From assembly GCF_000243235.1 (NCBI RefSeq), contig NZ_JH594606.1, positions 2,089,448 through 2,153,447 of the forward strand: 64,000 nt of DNA, given 5' to 3'. The translations under genes were made by a program, and so were the position numbers. Below are positions 44,056 through 52,981 of this stretch, one piece after another (within the stretch, counting starts at the first letter, position 1; each line of letters opens with the position of its first letter). Source of the stretch: Gillisia limnaea DSM 15749. GTDB lineage: Bacteria; Bacteroidota; Bacteroidia; Flavobacteriales; Flavobacteriaceae. The notes beneath the pieces were generated by a model that searched no databases, was not told the DNA's origin, and saw nothing but the letters and a program-made list of their open reading frames with translations.

Positions 44056-44208
44056 AGGTTGTTCTTGAAATTCGATTTTTTAAATATACTCAATTGATGC
44101 CGAACCGCAGGATCAAAATTACAGGTATAGTCCCGCACCTTCTGTCATAAATCTGACATTTTATCTTATGGCGTATGCTTATATTACATTCTAATTTTAA
44201 AAAAGAAA

Positions 44209-44931
44209 ATGATGAAAAGCTCAGACTGGAAAGTGATTAGTGCCGCAAAGGAAGCTGGGATCCCGGATCCCGGATTTGAAATTGATAAAAATACCGCCAT
44301 AGTAATAACCGATCCACAGAATGATTTCCTACGGGAAGACGGTGTGGCCTGGCCTATTGTAAAAGAGAGTGTTAAAGAAAATAATACCATAGAGAACATG
44401 TCTACTGTGTTTAGGCTGGCCAGGGAAAAAGGAATGAAGATCTTCATATCACCCCATTATTTTTTTCCAACAGATAAGGAATGGAAATTTGGTGGTGCTC
44501 TTGAGAAGTTCATGCATTCCAAAGAGATGTATAAACGCAAGGGGCGGCTGGATATGGAAGGATTTGAAGGCTCCGGAGCCGATTTTCTCGAGGAATTCAA
44601 GCAATACCTTGAAGGAGAAAATATTATTCTTTGCAACCCGCATAAATTGTACAGCCCAAAGAATACAGACCTTAGCCTCCAACTTAGAAAGTACAGGATA
44701 GAAAAAGTGCTAATGGCTGGAATGTCAACAAATTTATGTGTAGAATCGCATACCCGGAATCTTCTGGAAGAAGGTTTTGAAGTTGCTGTAATTGCAGATG
44801 CCAGCGGAAGTGCCAAATTACCGGGACTCGATACTTTCCAGGGGGCTTTAATGAACCTAAGGATGATCACCAGCCATGTATTTACTACTGAAGAATTTGA
44901 AGAAGCATTAAATTCTGCCTCGCTGAAGTAG
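44209..44931 (+). CDS. isochorismatase-family cysteine hydrolase
   Basis: 240 residues. Catalytic triad elements: Asp in VITDPQNDFL, a Lys in the middle region (CNPHKLYSPKNTDL), and the nucleophile Cys in MAGMSTNLCVESHTRNLLEEGFEVAVIADA. The family includes amidases that act on nicotinamide, N-carbamoyl compounds and similar substrates; this substrate is unknown. Divergent from the antioxidant unit. A terminator follows. A broken homologue lies at 40056-40165. Confidence 0.88.
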   Translation: MMKSSDWKVISAAKEAGIPDPGFEIDKNTAIVITDPQNDFLREDGVAWPIVKESVKENNTIENMSTVFRLAREKGMKIFISPHYFFPTDKEWKFGGALEKFMHSKEMYKRKGRLDMEGFEGSGADFLEEFKQYLEGENIILCNPHKLYSPKNTDLSLQLRKYRIEKVLMAGMSTNLCVESHTRNLLEEGFEVAVIADASGSAKLPGLDTFQGALMNLRMITSHVFTTEEFEEALNSASLK

Positions 44932-44950
44932 GGATTGCGAAAAATATGAA

Positions 44951-44988
44951 AAACGGGAGTCATTTTTAAGTGGCTCCTTTTATTTTTC
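44951..44988 (+). terminator. Rho-independent terminator
   Basis: GGAGTCA and TGGCTCC (one G-T pair) form a 7-bp stem with an 8-nt loop, followed by TTTTATTTTT. Ends the isochorismatase-like gene. Confidence 0.85.
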
Positions 44989-45082
44989 ATGTCTTATTTA
45001 CCTTAATTGCCCGCTGTAGTAGCCGGGAGAATTTTTGTAAAGTGTAAAAACGGACAGGGTAAATTATTTTACAATAAAAACT

Positions 45083-45627
45083 ATGAGAGATTTTAAAAAA
45101 AGAGCTGTATTTCCTGATTATGAATTACCCGATCATAAGGGCATAAAAAGAAATTTGAGCGATCTGCAAGGGAAGGACCCAGTAGTACTTGTACTTGCAC
45201 GGGGAGGATATTGCCCCAAAGAAGATTTGCAATATCAATGGATGGCAGCGATGCAAATTGAAATGCAGGTAGGTACTCCAAATTCATAACAATTAGCACA
45301 GATACTCAATTAGAAAGCCTGGAATGGCGTACCCGGCTGGGTGCGCACTGGCCGTTTTTATGTGATAAAGAAAGGATGATCCAAAAGGATCTTGAGATCC
45401 AGGAATATACAGACCCGCAGCATAACCCCATGGTACCCCACACTCTCATCCTGGAGCCGGGGTTGAAGATTCACAAGATTTATAATGGCTATTGGTACTG
45501 GGGCAGGCCCACAGCCGAAGAGATAAGGCAGGATTTGCGGGAGAGATTTACTTTTTTAAACATACTATTCCTCTGGATTTTAAACTGTCAATTTTTTGAC
45601 AACAGCTCATGTTTATCAAAAAATTAA
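45083..45627 (+). pseudogene. redoxin-domain protein gene with a single-base frameshift
   Basis: Frame 1 gives DYELPDHKGIKRNLSDLQG and VVLVLARGGYCPKEDLQ, then hits a stop at 45287. The next frame continues without a start as YSKFITISTDTQLESLEWRT, RLGAHWPFLCDKERMIQKDL and LILEPGLKIHKIYNGYWYWG. Together these form one thioredoxin-fold peroxiredoxin-like protein. The lost base is near 45273-45274. Repaired length is about 181 residues; the last 25 or so codons may also be altered. Pseudogene or sequencing error. Confidence 0.82.
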
Positions 45628-45686
45628 GATTGTAAAGAAAGGGTTTTTCATATCTTTCTTATCAACCTAAGCTAAAGGGAAACAAA

Positions 45687-46370
45687 ATGAAGAAAAAGTC
45701 AAAAGTCTGGTATTTAGAGAATTTCAATTTTTTTGCTGAACTTTCCCTGGAGCACAGGACATTTGTTTGCCAGAATACTGTAATGAGGACTATACAAAAA
45801 GATGAACTGGTCTATTTTCAGGAAGATCTTGCGCACAGTGTATATTTCCTGAAGATGGGGAGGATAAAAATTTCAAAGTTCAGTGAAGATGGGCAGGAAT
45901 TCCTGGTAACCATCCTTCAGCCCGGAGAGGTCTTTGGAGAAGCTTCCATCCTGGGAATTAATAAAAGGAAGGAAGCGGCTATTGCAGAGGAACAGGTTAC
46001 CTTCTGTGTTATGAAAGAAGAACACTTCAGGAAACTATTGCTCATGTCTCCTGCGCTTAATTTGAAATTTAGTCAATTACTCGAGGATAAGCTGGAAAAA
46101 ACCCAAAAAAGGTTACAGGACCTCTCCCTCAAAAACAATCAACAAAGAATAATAGAATTTTTAAGGGAAACCGCTTTGGATTCTTCTAAAGAACATAAGG
46201 GGGAATTAATTATAAACAATTCCCTCACGCACCAAAGGATCGCACAACTTACCTCTACCAACCGCCAGGAAGTATCCAGTGTACTCAGTTTGCTAAAGAA
46301 AAACAGGATCATTGACTACAATAGGAAAGTGATAAAAATATTGAAGATGGATCAATTGGTATCCCATTAA
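45687..46370 (+). CDS. Crp/Fnr family transcriptional regulator
   Basis: 227 residues. Cyclic-nucleotide-binding-like beta roll at about 15-130 (VYFQEDLAHSVYFLKMGRIKISKFSEDGQEFLVTILQPGEVFGEASIL) and a Crp-type winged helix at about 150-220 (SLTHQRIAQLTSTNRQEVSSVLSLLKKNRIID). No N-terminal four-cysteine cluster of true FNR, so not an obvious Fe-S oxygen sensor. Located 183 bp upstream of the molybdenum hydroxylase genes on the same strand, so it is a candidate regulator of them or of the adjacent redox genes. Confidence 0.9.
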   Translation: MKKKSKVWYLENFNFFAELSLEHRTFVCQNTVMRTIQKDELVYFQEDLAHSVYFLKMGRIKISKFSEDGQEFLVTILQPGEVFGEASILGINKRKEAAIAEEQVTFCVMKEEHFRKLLLMSPALNLKFSQLLEDKLEKTQKRLQDLSLKNNQQRIIEFLRETALDSSKEHKGELIINNSLTHQRIAQLTSTNRQEVSSVLSLLKKNRIIDYNRKVIKILKMDQLVSH

Positions 46371-46553
46371 GCAACTTGTATAGCAGGTGTTCCTTTTTTA
46401 TTGTTGCCACACGTCTTTTAAATTACAAATGATACAATAATTTAAACTAAAAGTGATAACTGTTAGAATTGGCGCGTAATTATTTAATGGATTAAACAGG
46501 CTAATAAAGATATTTTTTATACTTTAATGCAATTCAATTAAAACCGATTTATT

Positions 46554-47018
46554 ATGGCAGAATTCAATATTACCATCAATGGAAAGAAACTCAAGGTTGA
46601 TGTCGACCCCAGCACTCCCTTGCTCTGGGTTTTAAGAGATCACCTGAAATTAGTAGGCACAAAATATGGATGCGGAATTGCGCAATGTGGTGCCTGTACC
46701 GTACATTTAAATGGTTCTGCTGTAAGATCCTGTCAAATTCCAATTTCATCGGTTACAGATAATAAGGTCACCACAATTGAAGGGCTTTCCGAAAATGGCG
46801 ATCATCCTGTTCAAGAAGCATGGCTGGAACACGATGTACCTCAATGTGGCTATTGCCAGGCGGGGCAGATCATGACCGCCGCCGCTTTCTTAAAAAGCAA
46901 TCCCAAACCCAGCGACGAGGAAATAGAAACTGCCATGAATGGAAATATTTGCCGCTGTGGCACTTATACCCGTATTAAAGCGGCTGTAAAAACAGCTTCA
47001 AATTCCCACATCGTTTAA
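46554..47018 (+). CDS. (2Fe-2S) subunit of a molybdenum hydroxylase (IorA-like)
   Basis: 154 residues. The plant-type ferredoxin cluster site [17 protein letters not shown] (with a further Cys in VRSCQIP) and the second cluster domain QCGYCQAGQ with [12 protein letters not shown] are intact. It passes electrons from the molybdopterin subunit. No signal peptide, so it would be exported by hitchhiking with the Tat-signal-bearing large subunit encoded 27 bp downstream. Closest functional types are isoquinoline 1-oxidoreductase and aldehyde oxidase small subunits. Confidence 0.94.
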   Translation: MAEFNITINGKKLKVDVDPSTPLLWVLRDHLKLVGTKYGCGIAQCGACTVHLNGSAVRSCQIPISSVTDNKVTTIEGLSENGDHPVQEAWLEHDVPQCGYCQAGQIMTAAAFLKSNPKPSDEEIETAMNGNICRCGTYTRIKAAVKTASNSHIV

Positions 47019-47045
47019 TTGTCAGTTTAATCAAAACCCGGAAAA

Positions 47046-49313
47046 ATGAGTAAAGTAAAAACAGGAATAGGTAGAAGATCCTTTATAAAAAGCGTTTCCT
47101 TAGCAGGAGGTGGGTTGATCATTGGATTTAGCTGGCTGGGATGTGCCCGTAATACAGAAGAAGCTGAGAAAGAACTGGGCATGCAAATGCCCGACGAATG
47201 GTTTGAATTAAACGGCTATTTAAAAATAGGCGATAACGGGATTGTAACCATTTATTCCCCTAATCCCGAAATTGGCCAGAATGTAAAAACTTCTATGCCA
47301 ATGATCGTGGCTGAAGAACTGGATGTAGATTGGAATAACGTACTCGTAGAGCAGGCACCTTTAAATACTGCAATTTTTACCCGTCAGCTGGCAGGAGGAA
47401 GTCAGTCAATCCGCCAGGGTTGGGAATCCCTGAGAATGGCCGGAGCCACCGCCAGGCAAATGTTGTTAACGGCTGCTGCATCTCAATGGGAAGTTCCGGT
47501 ATCTGAACTAAGCGTTGAGAAAGGAGTGATAAGTCATTCCGGAAGCGACCGCACTATTGGGTATGGTGAGATCGCAAAAGCTGCTGTAAAGGTTGAAGTT
47601 CCCGAAGAGGTAGAGCTTAAAAATAACGGTGATTTTAAAATCATAGGAACTTCACGCAAAAATGTAGACGCCAAAAAAATAGTTACAGGCCAGCCTTTGT
47701 ACGGGCTTGATATTCATCGTGACGATATGCTTATCGCTATGATTGTTCAGCCGCCTTCATTTGGTATGGAGTTTAAAAATATGGATGCAGAGAAGGCAAA
47801 GGAGATGCCGGGTATAAAAGATGTTTTCACGATAGACACTTATCCGGAAGACATGGAGAAAGAATGGAGTGATACGGGAGCCTTTTCTAAATTGGTAGTA
47901 GTGGTAGGAGATTCTACCTGGCAGGTAATGCAGGCTAAGAAAGCTTTGAAGGTAGAATGGGACCTAAATCCTGAAATGGTAAAACAAATTGAAATTCTTG
48001 AAAAATCTCCGGGTCTTATGGATTCCGGCGGACTAGAAAACTCAGATATCCACAATTCTTTAATGGCTCAAGTTGGTTCAAAGAAATCTGAAATGATACG
48101 GAAGGATGGTAATCCCGAGGCTGCTTTTAAAAATGCAGCACGCGTTATCGAAAGATCATACAGCTGCCCGTTCCTGGCCCACAATTGTATGGAGCCCATG
48201 AACTTTTTCGCCAATGTTACCGGAGATAAAGCAGAGTTAGTAGGGCCTATTCAAACTCCGGAGTTTGCTGAAAAAAGCATAAACAAAAGGTTGGGAATAG
48301 ACCTTGAAAACATAGATATACAAATGACCCGAATGGGTGGTGGATTTGGCCGACGGCTTTACGGACATTTTGTTATAGAAGCTGCCGTTATTTCACAAAA
48401 AATGGGTGCGCCCATAAAACTTGTTTATACCCGCGAAGATGATATGACCAACGGTGTTTACCGCCCGGCGTATCATGTTACTTACAGGGCAGCCCTGGAT
48501 GGGAATAATAACCTAACCGGATTTCATGTAAATGCAGGGGGTATGTCTGAAAGTCCGCTTTTTGCCAACCGTTTTCCGGCCGGAGCAATCGATAATTATC
48601 TAGCGGAAAGCTGGGCAGTAGAATCAAATATTTCTATTGGAGCTTTTAGGGCCCCAAGATCAAATTTTATTGCCGGTGCAGAGCAGTCATTTTTAGACGA
48701 GCTTGCAGAAGAAATGGGAAAAGATCCAATTGAGTTTCGCCTGGACATGCTGAAACGTGCAAAAAATGATCCCGTAGGAGAAAACAATGACTATGATCCT
48801 GCACGTTTTGCGGGTGTTCTCGAACTGGTAAGGGATAAATCCGGCTGGAACAATGGCAACTCTTCACAAAGTAGAGGAGTTTCTGCGTATTACTGCCATA
48901 ATTCCTATGTTGCGCAGGTATTGGACTTAACATTAAAAAATAATGAACCGGTTATCGGTAAAGTTATCTGCGCGGTAGATTGCGGGATAGTAGTGAATCC
49001 AGACGCGGCAAAGAATATGGTAGAAGGCGGAACCATTGATGGAATAGGTCACGGATTGTACAGCCAGCTAAGCTTTAAGGACGGGACTCCACAACAAAGT
49101 AATTTTGATACTTACAGGCTTATTCGTCACAGGGAAGCTCCAAAACAAATCGATGTACATTTCATCGATAACGGTATAGATCCCACTGGGCTTGGAGAAC
49201 CTCCATACCCACCGGTAATAGGCGCGTTGGCAAATGCCCTTTATAAGGCAACCGGAAAAAGGATGTACAAACAACCGTTCATTTCTGAATTGCAGGGAGA
49301 CTTCAAAACCTAA
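47046..49313 (+). CDS. molybdopterin-binding subunit of a xanthine dehydrogenase-family hydroxylase (IorB-like)
   Basis: 755 residues. The Tat signal RRSFIK at 10-15 is followed by a hydrophobic stretch ending FSWLGC, a possible lipobox. Cofactor-binding RMGGGFGRRLYG and the catalytic Glu region DPTGLGEPPYPPVIGALANA are present. The internal order with two Mo-binding halves matches isoquinoline 1-oxidoreductase beta/aldehyde dehydrogenase proteins. Predicted to hydroxylate an aldehyde or N-heterocycle in the periplasm; substrate unknown. Its stop overlaps the ModE-like gene by one base. Confidence 0.93.
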   Translation: MSKVKTGIGRRSFIKSVSLAGGGLIIGFSWLGCARNTEEAEKELGMQMPDEWFELNGYLKIGDNGIVTIYSPNPEIGQNVKTSMPMIVAEELDVDWNNVLVEQAPLNTAIFTRQLAGGSQSIRQGWESLRMAGATARQMLLTAAASQWEVPVSELSVEKGVISHSGSDRTIGYGEIAKAAVKVEVPEEVELKNNGDFKIIGTSRKNVDAKKIVTGQPLYGLDIHRDDMLIAMIVQPPSFGMEFKNMDAEKAKEMPGIKDVFTIDTYPEDMEKEWSDTGAFSKLVVVVGDSTWQVMQAKKALKVEWDLNPEMVKQIEILEKSPGLMDSGGLENSDIHNSLMAQVGSKKSEMIRKDGNPEAAFKNAARVIERSYSCPFLAHNCMEPMNFFANVTGDKAELVGPIQTPEFAEKSINKRLGIDLENIDIQMTRMGGGFGRRLYGHFVIEAAVISQKMGAPIKLVYTREDDMTNGVYRPAYHVTYRAALDGNNNLTGFHVNAGGMSESPLFANRFPAGAIDNYLAESWAVESNISIGAFRAPRSNFIAGAEQSFLDELAEEMGKDPIEFRLDMLKRAKNDPVGENNDYDPARFAGVLELVRDKSGWNNGNSSQSRGVSAYYCHNSYVAQVLDLTLKNNEPVIGKVICAVDCGIVVNPDAAKNMVEGGTIDGIGHGLYSQLSFKDGTPQQSNFDTYRLIRHREAPKQIDVHFIDNGIDPTGLGEPPYPPVIGALANALYKATGKRMYKQPFISELQGDFKT

Positions 49314-49675
49314 TGAATAATACGAACCTTCATATGGGCAAAAAGATCAGGTTCAAATTTTGGATAGCAGATGGAGATGAAAAATTTTATGGCCCGGGTC
49401 CCAATCAGCTTTTAAAAGAAATCCAAAAAGAAGGTTCTTTGTCCAAAGCAGCCGGAAAAATGAATTTGTCCTATAAAAAGGCCTGGGAGCTGGTTCAGAA
49501 GCTTAATAATCATTCTGAAGAGCCACTGGTTGTTTTAAAAAAAGGTGGACAGCATGGTGGCGGGGCAGAGGTAACGCCTCATGCATTAAAGATCATGGAA
49601 GAATATGATAACCTTCAGAAGAAAATGAATGAGCTGGTTGAACAACAGCATGAATTGATAAAAGTTTTAAAGTAA
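49313..49675 (+). CDS. ModE N-terminal-like winged-helix regulator
   Basis: 120 residues. A LysR/ModE-type helix-turn-helix: NQLLKEIQKEGSLSKAAGKMNLSYKKAWELVQKLN, followed by the wing GGQHGGGAEVTPHALKIMEEYDNL. It lacks the C-terminal TOBE/Mop domain that binds molybdate in full ModE (about 260 residues), so it either senses something else or depends on another protein. ATG overlaps the preceding stop (TAATG); an alternative ATG is at 49334. Likely autoregulator of this island. Confidence 0.88.
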   Translation: MNNTNLHMGKKIRFKFWIADGDEKFYGPGPNQLLKEIQKEGSLSKAAGKMNLSYKKAWELVQKLNNHSEEPLVVLKKGGQHGGGAEVTPHALKIMEEYDNLQKKMNELVEQQHELIKVLK

Positions 49676-49680
49676 AAAGT

Positions 49681-49706
49681 AAGGCTTAAGACTGGTCTTG
49701 AGCCTT
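49681..49706 (+). terminator. hairpin after the ModE-like gene
   Basis: AAGGCTTAAGAC and GTCTTGAGCCTT form a near-perfect 12-bp stem with a minimal loop, followed by ATAATTTA. The T-tract is weak, so it may be a partial terminator separating structural genes from the cofactor genes. Confidence 0.55.
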
Positions 49707-49752
49707 ATAATTTATCAACCGATATGTACATTAAAACATAACGCTTTTTTAA

Positions 49753-50907
49753 ATGACGGTAAATAATAAGATATATCTCGATTACAACGCGACGACACCG
49801 GTTGATGCGCGGGTGCTGGATACCATGTTGCCTTGTTTTAATGAGAAGTTTGGGAATGCGGGTAGTGACCATATTTTTGGATGGGATGCAGAGGATGCTG
49901 TGGAACATTCAAGAGCGCAGATTGCCAAACTTTTGAATTGCAGGTCTTCAGAAATCATTTTTACTTCTGGTGCAACCGAAGCGGCTAATCTTGCCCTTTT
50001 CGGCTTTACAAAAAGCAACAAGTCAAAAGGTAAACATATCATTACAGCTAAAACCGAGCATAAAGCGATTCTAGATACGATGAAGGTTTTGGAAGATGAT
50101 GGGTTTAAAATCACCTTTCTGGATGTAGACGCTGAAGGGAATATCGATCTAAATGAATTAGAACAGACTATTACTTCTGAAACGATCCTTGTCTGCATTA
50201 TGCTGGCCAATAATGAAACCGGCTTGGTCCACCCTATTAAGGAGATTGGAAAAATTGTGCATGGGAGCGGTGTGAAACTTATGAGTGACATCACCCAGGC
50301 TGTAGGGAAGATTCCGGTAGATTTAAAGGAAATGAATTTAGACCTGGCTGTCTTCTCTTCCCATAAGATCTATGGGCCCAAAGGGGTAGGTGTCCTCTAT
50401 ATTAACAAGAAAAATAAAGTTGATGTTGAACCTCATATTTTTGGTGGCGGCCAGGAAAAAGGAATGCGTGCCGGAACGCTGAACGTTCCGGGAATTGTAG
50501 GTTTTGGGAAGGCTGCGGAAATCGCTTATTCTGAAATGGAAGAAGAATCAAATAGAATTGAGCAACTCAGAAATAAAATGGAAGTACTTCTCGAATATGT
50601 TGAAGGTGCAGGCATTAATTCCAAAAATGCTCACCGACTTCCGAATACTACCAATATATCGTTTAAGAATATTGCTGGGAATCTACTTCTGCGAAAATTG
50701 AATAGCCTGGCAGTTTCCCGCGGCTCTGCCTGTTCATCGAATATCATTAAGCCCTCACATGTTCTAAAAGCAATGGGATTAAGCGATGAGCTGGCACTGT
50801 CTTCTTTGAGAATAAGCCTTGGCAAACAAACCACCGAAGCTGATATCGATTTTGCAGCTGGTGAAATAAAGAAAATTGTTAATCAGCTAAAAAGCGTGGT
50901 ACTATGA
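49753..50907 (+). CDS. NifS/IscS-like cysteine desulfurase
   Basis: 384 residues. PLP enzyme: YLDYNATTPVD at the N-terminus, TSGATEAANLALFGF, the lysine in AVFSSHKIYGPKGVGVLYI and the catalytic loop SRGSACSSNIIKPSHVL with the sulfur-carrying Cys. It moves sulfur from cysteine as a persulfide. Placed next to xdhC, it fits the role of sulfur donor for the terminal Mo=S ligand of hydroxylases rather than general Fe-S assembly. ATGA overlap with xdhC. Confidence 0.93.
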   Translation: MTVNNKIYLDYNATTPVDARVLDTMLPCFNEKFGNAGSDHIFGWDAEDAVEHSRAQIAKLLNCRSSEIIFTSGATEAANLALFGFTKSNKSKGKHIITAKTEHKAILDTMKVLEDDGFKITFLDVDAEGNIDLNELEQTITSETILVCIMLANNETGLVHPIKEIGKIVHGSGVKLMSDITQAVGKIPVDLKEMNLDLAVFSSHKIYGPKGVGVLYINKKNKVDVEPHIFGGGQEKGMRAGTLNVPGIVGFGKAAEIAYSEMEEESNRIEQLRNKMEVLLEYVEGAGINSKNAHRLPNTTNISFKNIAGNLLLRKLNSLAVSRGSACSSNIIKPSHVLKAMGLSDELALSSLRISLGKQTTEADIDFAAGEIKKIVNQLKSVVL

Positions 50908-52058
50908 GAGAACTGGACGTTATTATAGCCGAATACGAACTGCTTAAAAAAGCAGGCACGGCTAGTGTGCTTGCAACTGTGGTGCACGTGGAAGGTTCTT
51001 CCTATAGAAGAGCCGGGGCAAGAATGCTGGTGGATGAATTTGGCAATATTACGGGAGCTATTAGTGGTGGCTGTCTCGAAGGCGATGCCTTGCGCAAGGC
51101 ACTTCTGGCGCTGCACCGGCAAAAAAATAAACTCGTAACCTACGATACCAGTGATGAAGATGATGCGATAATCGGGGCTCAGTTAGGCTGCAACGGTGTC
51201 ATTCAGGTTTTGTTTGAGCCATTGGATTATGAGTATAAACAGAATTCCTGCGAATTGTTGAAAACGCTTATTAACAGGAAAGATCCTGTGGCGATTGTAG
51301 TTCAGTTTAATCTGAACAGATCAAAAGATCAGCCTGGAACTATTTTACTAATTGAAGAAAATTCAAATTACATTGGGAAGGAACAGGAAGAAGAATTTAT
51401 TGATCTAATGCTGGAAAGGGCTCAAATTAGCCTGAAGAGTAACAAACCGCATTTTGCTGAAGTTTCAGTGAAGGGAGAAACACAGCATGTTTTTATTCAA
51501 AATTATCAGCCACCCGTAAAATTGATCCTTATAGGAGCAGGAAATGATGCGCAAATCCTCGCGCAGCAGGCAGAGATGGTTGGATGGGATGTTACAGTAG
51601 TAGATGGCAGGCCAAGCCATGCCAATAAAGAACGTTTTAAAAGTTCCTGCCAGGTAATCATTTCAAAACCTGAAGAAACTTTGAGAAATATTGAAATAGA
51701 TAGCCGGAGTTGTTTGGTGCTGATGAGCCACAATTACAATTATGATCTGTCAGTTTTGAAATTGGTATTAACAGATGACCGCATACCCTATATTGGGATT
51801 CTTGGGCCGAAGAAAAAATACGAGAAAATGCTGGATGATCTGGAAAAAGAAGGATTTGAACTGAAATTTGAAGTATTGAATAAAATCCACGCTCCGGTAG
51901 GACTTGAAATTGGTGCAGAAACTCCTGCCGAGATCGGGCTCTCAATTCTATCTGAAATACAATCTGTCCTAACAGGTAATAGCGCGAGACCGCTTAGGGA
52001 AAAAGCTGCGCCAATACATGAAAAAAAGGACAATCAATTTAAACAAATTCAGGTATGA
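50904..52058 (+). CDS. xdhC: XdhC/CoxI family molybdenum cofactor maturation protein
   Basis: 384 residues. N-terminal XdhC_CoxI domain (VLATVVHVEGSSYRRAGARMLVDEFGNITGAISGGCLEGD), then a Rossmann-type domain (LILIGAGNDAQILAQQAEMVGWDVTVVDGRPSHA) and IGILGPKKKYEKML. In studied systems XdhC binds the cofactor, coordinates its sulfuration and inserts it into the apo-enzyme. It overlaps both neighbours by ATGA junctions, indicating a tight cotranslation unit NifS-XdhC-MocA. Confidence 0.94.
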   Translation: MRELDVIIAEYELLKKAGTASVLATVVHVEGSSYRRAGARMLVDEFGNITGAISGGCLEGDALRKALLALHRQKNKLVTYDTSDEDDAIIGAQLGCNGVIQVLFEPLDYEYKQNSCELLKTLINRKDPVAIVVQFNLNRSKDQPGTILLIEENSNYIGKEQEEEFIDLMLERAQISLKSNKPHFAEVSVKGETQHVFIQNYQPPVKLILIGAGNDAQILAQQAEMVGWDVTVVDGRPSHANKERFKSSCQVIISKPEETLRNIEIDSRSCLVLMSHNYNYDLSVLKLVLTDDRIPYIGILGPKKKYEKMLDDLEKEGFELKFEVLNKIHAPVGLEIGAETPAEIGLSILSEIQSVLTGNSARPLREKAAPIHEKKDNQFKQIQV

Positions 52059-52657
52059 TCGGGAACAGGAAAATAGGGGTGATCATCCTGGCGGCTGGGG
52101 ATTCCAGTAGATTGGGGCATCCAAAACAGCTAGTGGAGTTTAAAGGAAAAACATTGCTTCAGCACATCATAGATGTTGCAAATTCCTTTAAATTCGATTC
52201 TAAGGTGCTGGTTTTGGGAGCAAAGGCAGATGAAATTAAGGCTAAAACTTTCAGGAATAATTTTGAAGTGGTTATCAATGAAACATGGGGAGAAGGAATG
52301 TCCACGAGTATCCGGAAAGGTTTGTTTACCTCCCTAAAATTGGAAAATAAACTGGAACATGTTCTCATTTTGCTGGCAGATCAACCTTTTGTTACCAGGG
52401 AGAATATTGAGCAATTGATAAAACTTCAGTTGGAAAAGGATGTTCAGGCAACTTTTTCTGAATATGCAGGTGATGTTGGAGTTCCCGCAATATTTTCCCG
52501 GGAGGTTTTTCCGCAATTGAAAGCACTGGAAGGTGATGAGGGAGCTAAAAAACTGATCTATGATAAGAAATTTGAGTTTGCGACACAAAAATTTGAAAAG
52601 GGAAATTTTGATGTGGATACCGTAAAAGATGTAGAACTATTAAAACAGATGGAATAG
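52055..52657 (+). CDS. mocA: molybdenum cofactor cytidylyltransferase (MocA-like)
   Basis: 200 residues. Nucleotidyltransferase start VIILAAGDSSRLGHPKQLVEFKGKTLLQHI, then VVINETWGEGMSTSIRKGL and LLADQPFVTRENI. It transfers CMP to molybdopterin to make the cytosine dinucleotide form. Presence of MocA and absence of MobA here suggests the hydroxylase uses MCD. Start overlaps xdhC by 4 bp. Confidence 0.9.
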   Translation: MIGNRKIGVIILAAGDSSRLGHPKQLVEFKGKTLLQHIIDVANSFKFDSKVLVLGAKADEIKAKTFRNNFEVVINETWGEGMSTSIRKGLFTSLKLENKLEHVLILLADQPFVTRENIEQLIKLQLEKDVQATFSEYAGDVGVPAIFSREVFPQLKALEGDEGAKKLIYDKKFEFATQKFEKGNFDVDTVKDVELLKQME

Positions 52658-52744
52658 AGATAAAACATCTATTAGAAGAATTTTATCACAAAGGGAAATG
52701 GTTATTTGGATGCTATATATCCTCTAAAACAATAAAATAAACCG

Positions 52745-52981
52745 ATGAAAGTGACCATAAAATATTTTGGAATGATCGCGGAGACCGCAAACAAAACCGA
52801 AGAGGTTTTAGATGTGGCTCAGGGATTATGGGCTATGGAGTTAAAAGATATGCAAATTAAGAAATATGGGATTCCTGATCCTGAAGCTGTACAGCTGGCT
52901 ATAAATCGGGATTTAATTAGCGAAGTAGAATTAAAAGAAGGTGATGAGGTGGCATTTTTACCTCCCTTTGCAGGAGGATAA
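52745..52981 (+). CDS. moaD: molybdopterin synthase sulfur carrier subunit
   Basis: 78 residues with a ubiquitin-like fold pattern (VTIKYFGMIAETANKTEEV, LKEGDEVAFLPPFAGG). The C-terminal Gly-Gly is adenylated by MoeB and then thiocarboxylated. Its stop overlaps the moeB start. 87 bp separate it from mocA, so this may begin a separate translation block. Confidence 0.93.
   Translation: MKVTIKYFGMIAETANKTEEVLDVAQGLWAMELKDMQIKKYGIPDPEAVQLAINRDLISEVELKEGDEVAFLPPFAGG

Noticed and set aside
45687-46370. FNR-type oxygen sensor
   Set aside because: The N-terminal cysteine cluster needed for the Fe-S centre is absent.
46371-46553. Crp or FNR operator upstream of the molybdenum hydroxylase genes
   Set aside because: No convincing palindrome of the TTGA-TCAA type was found by eye.
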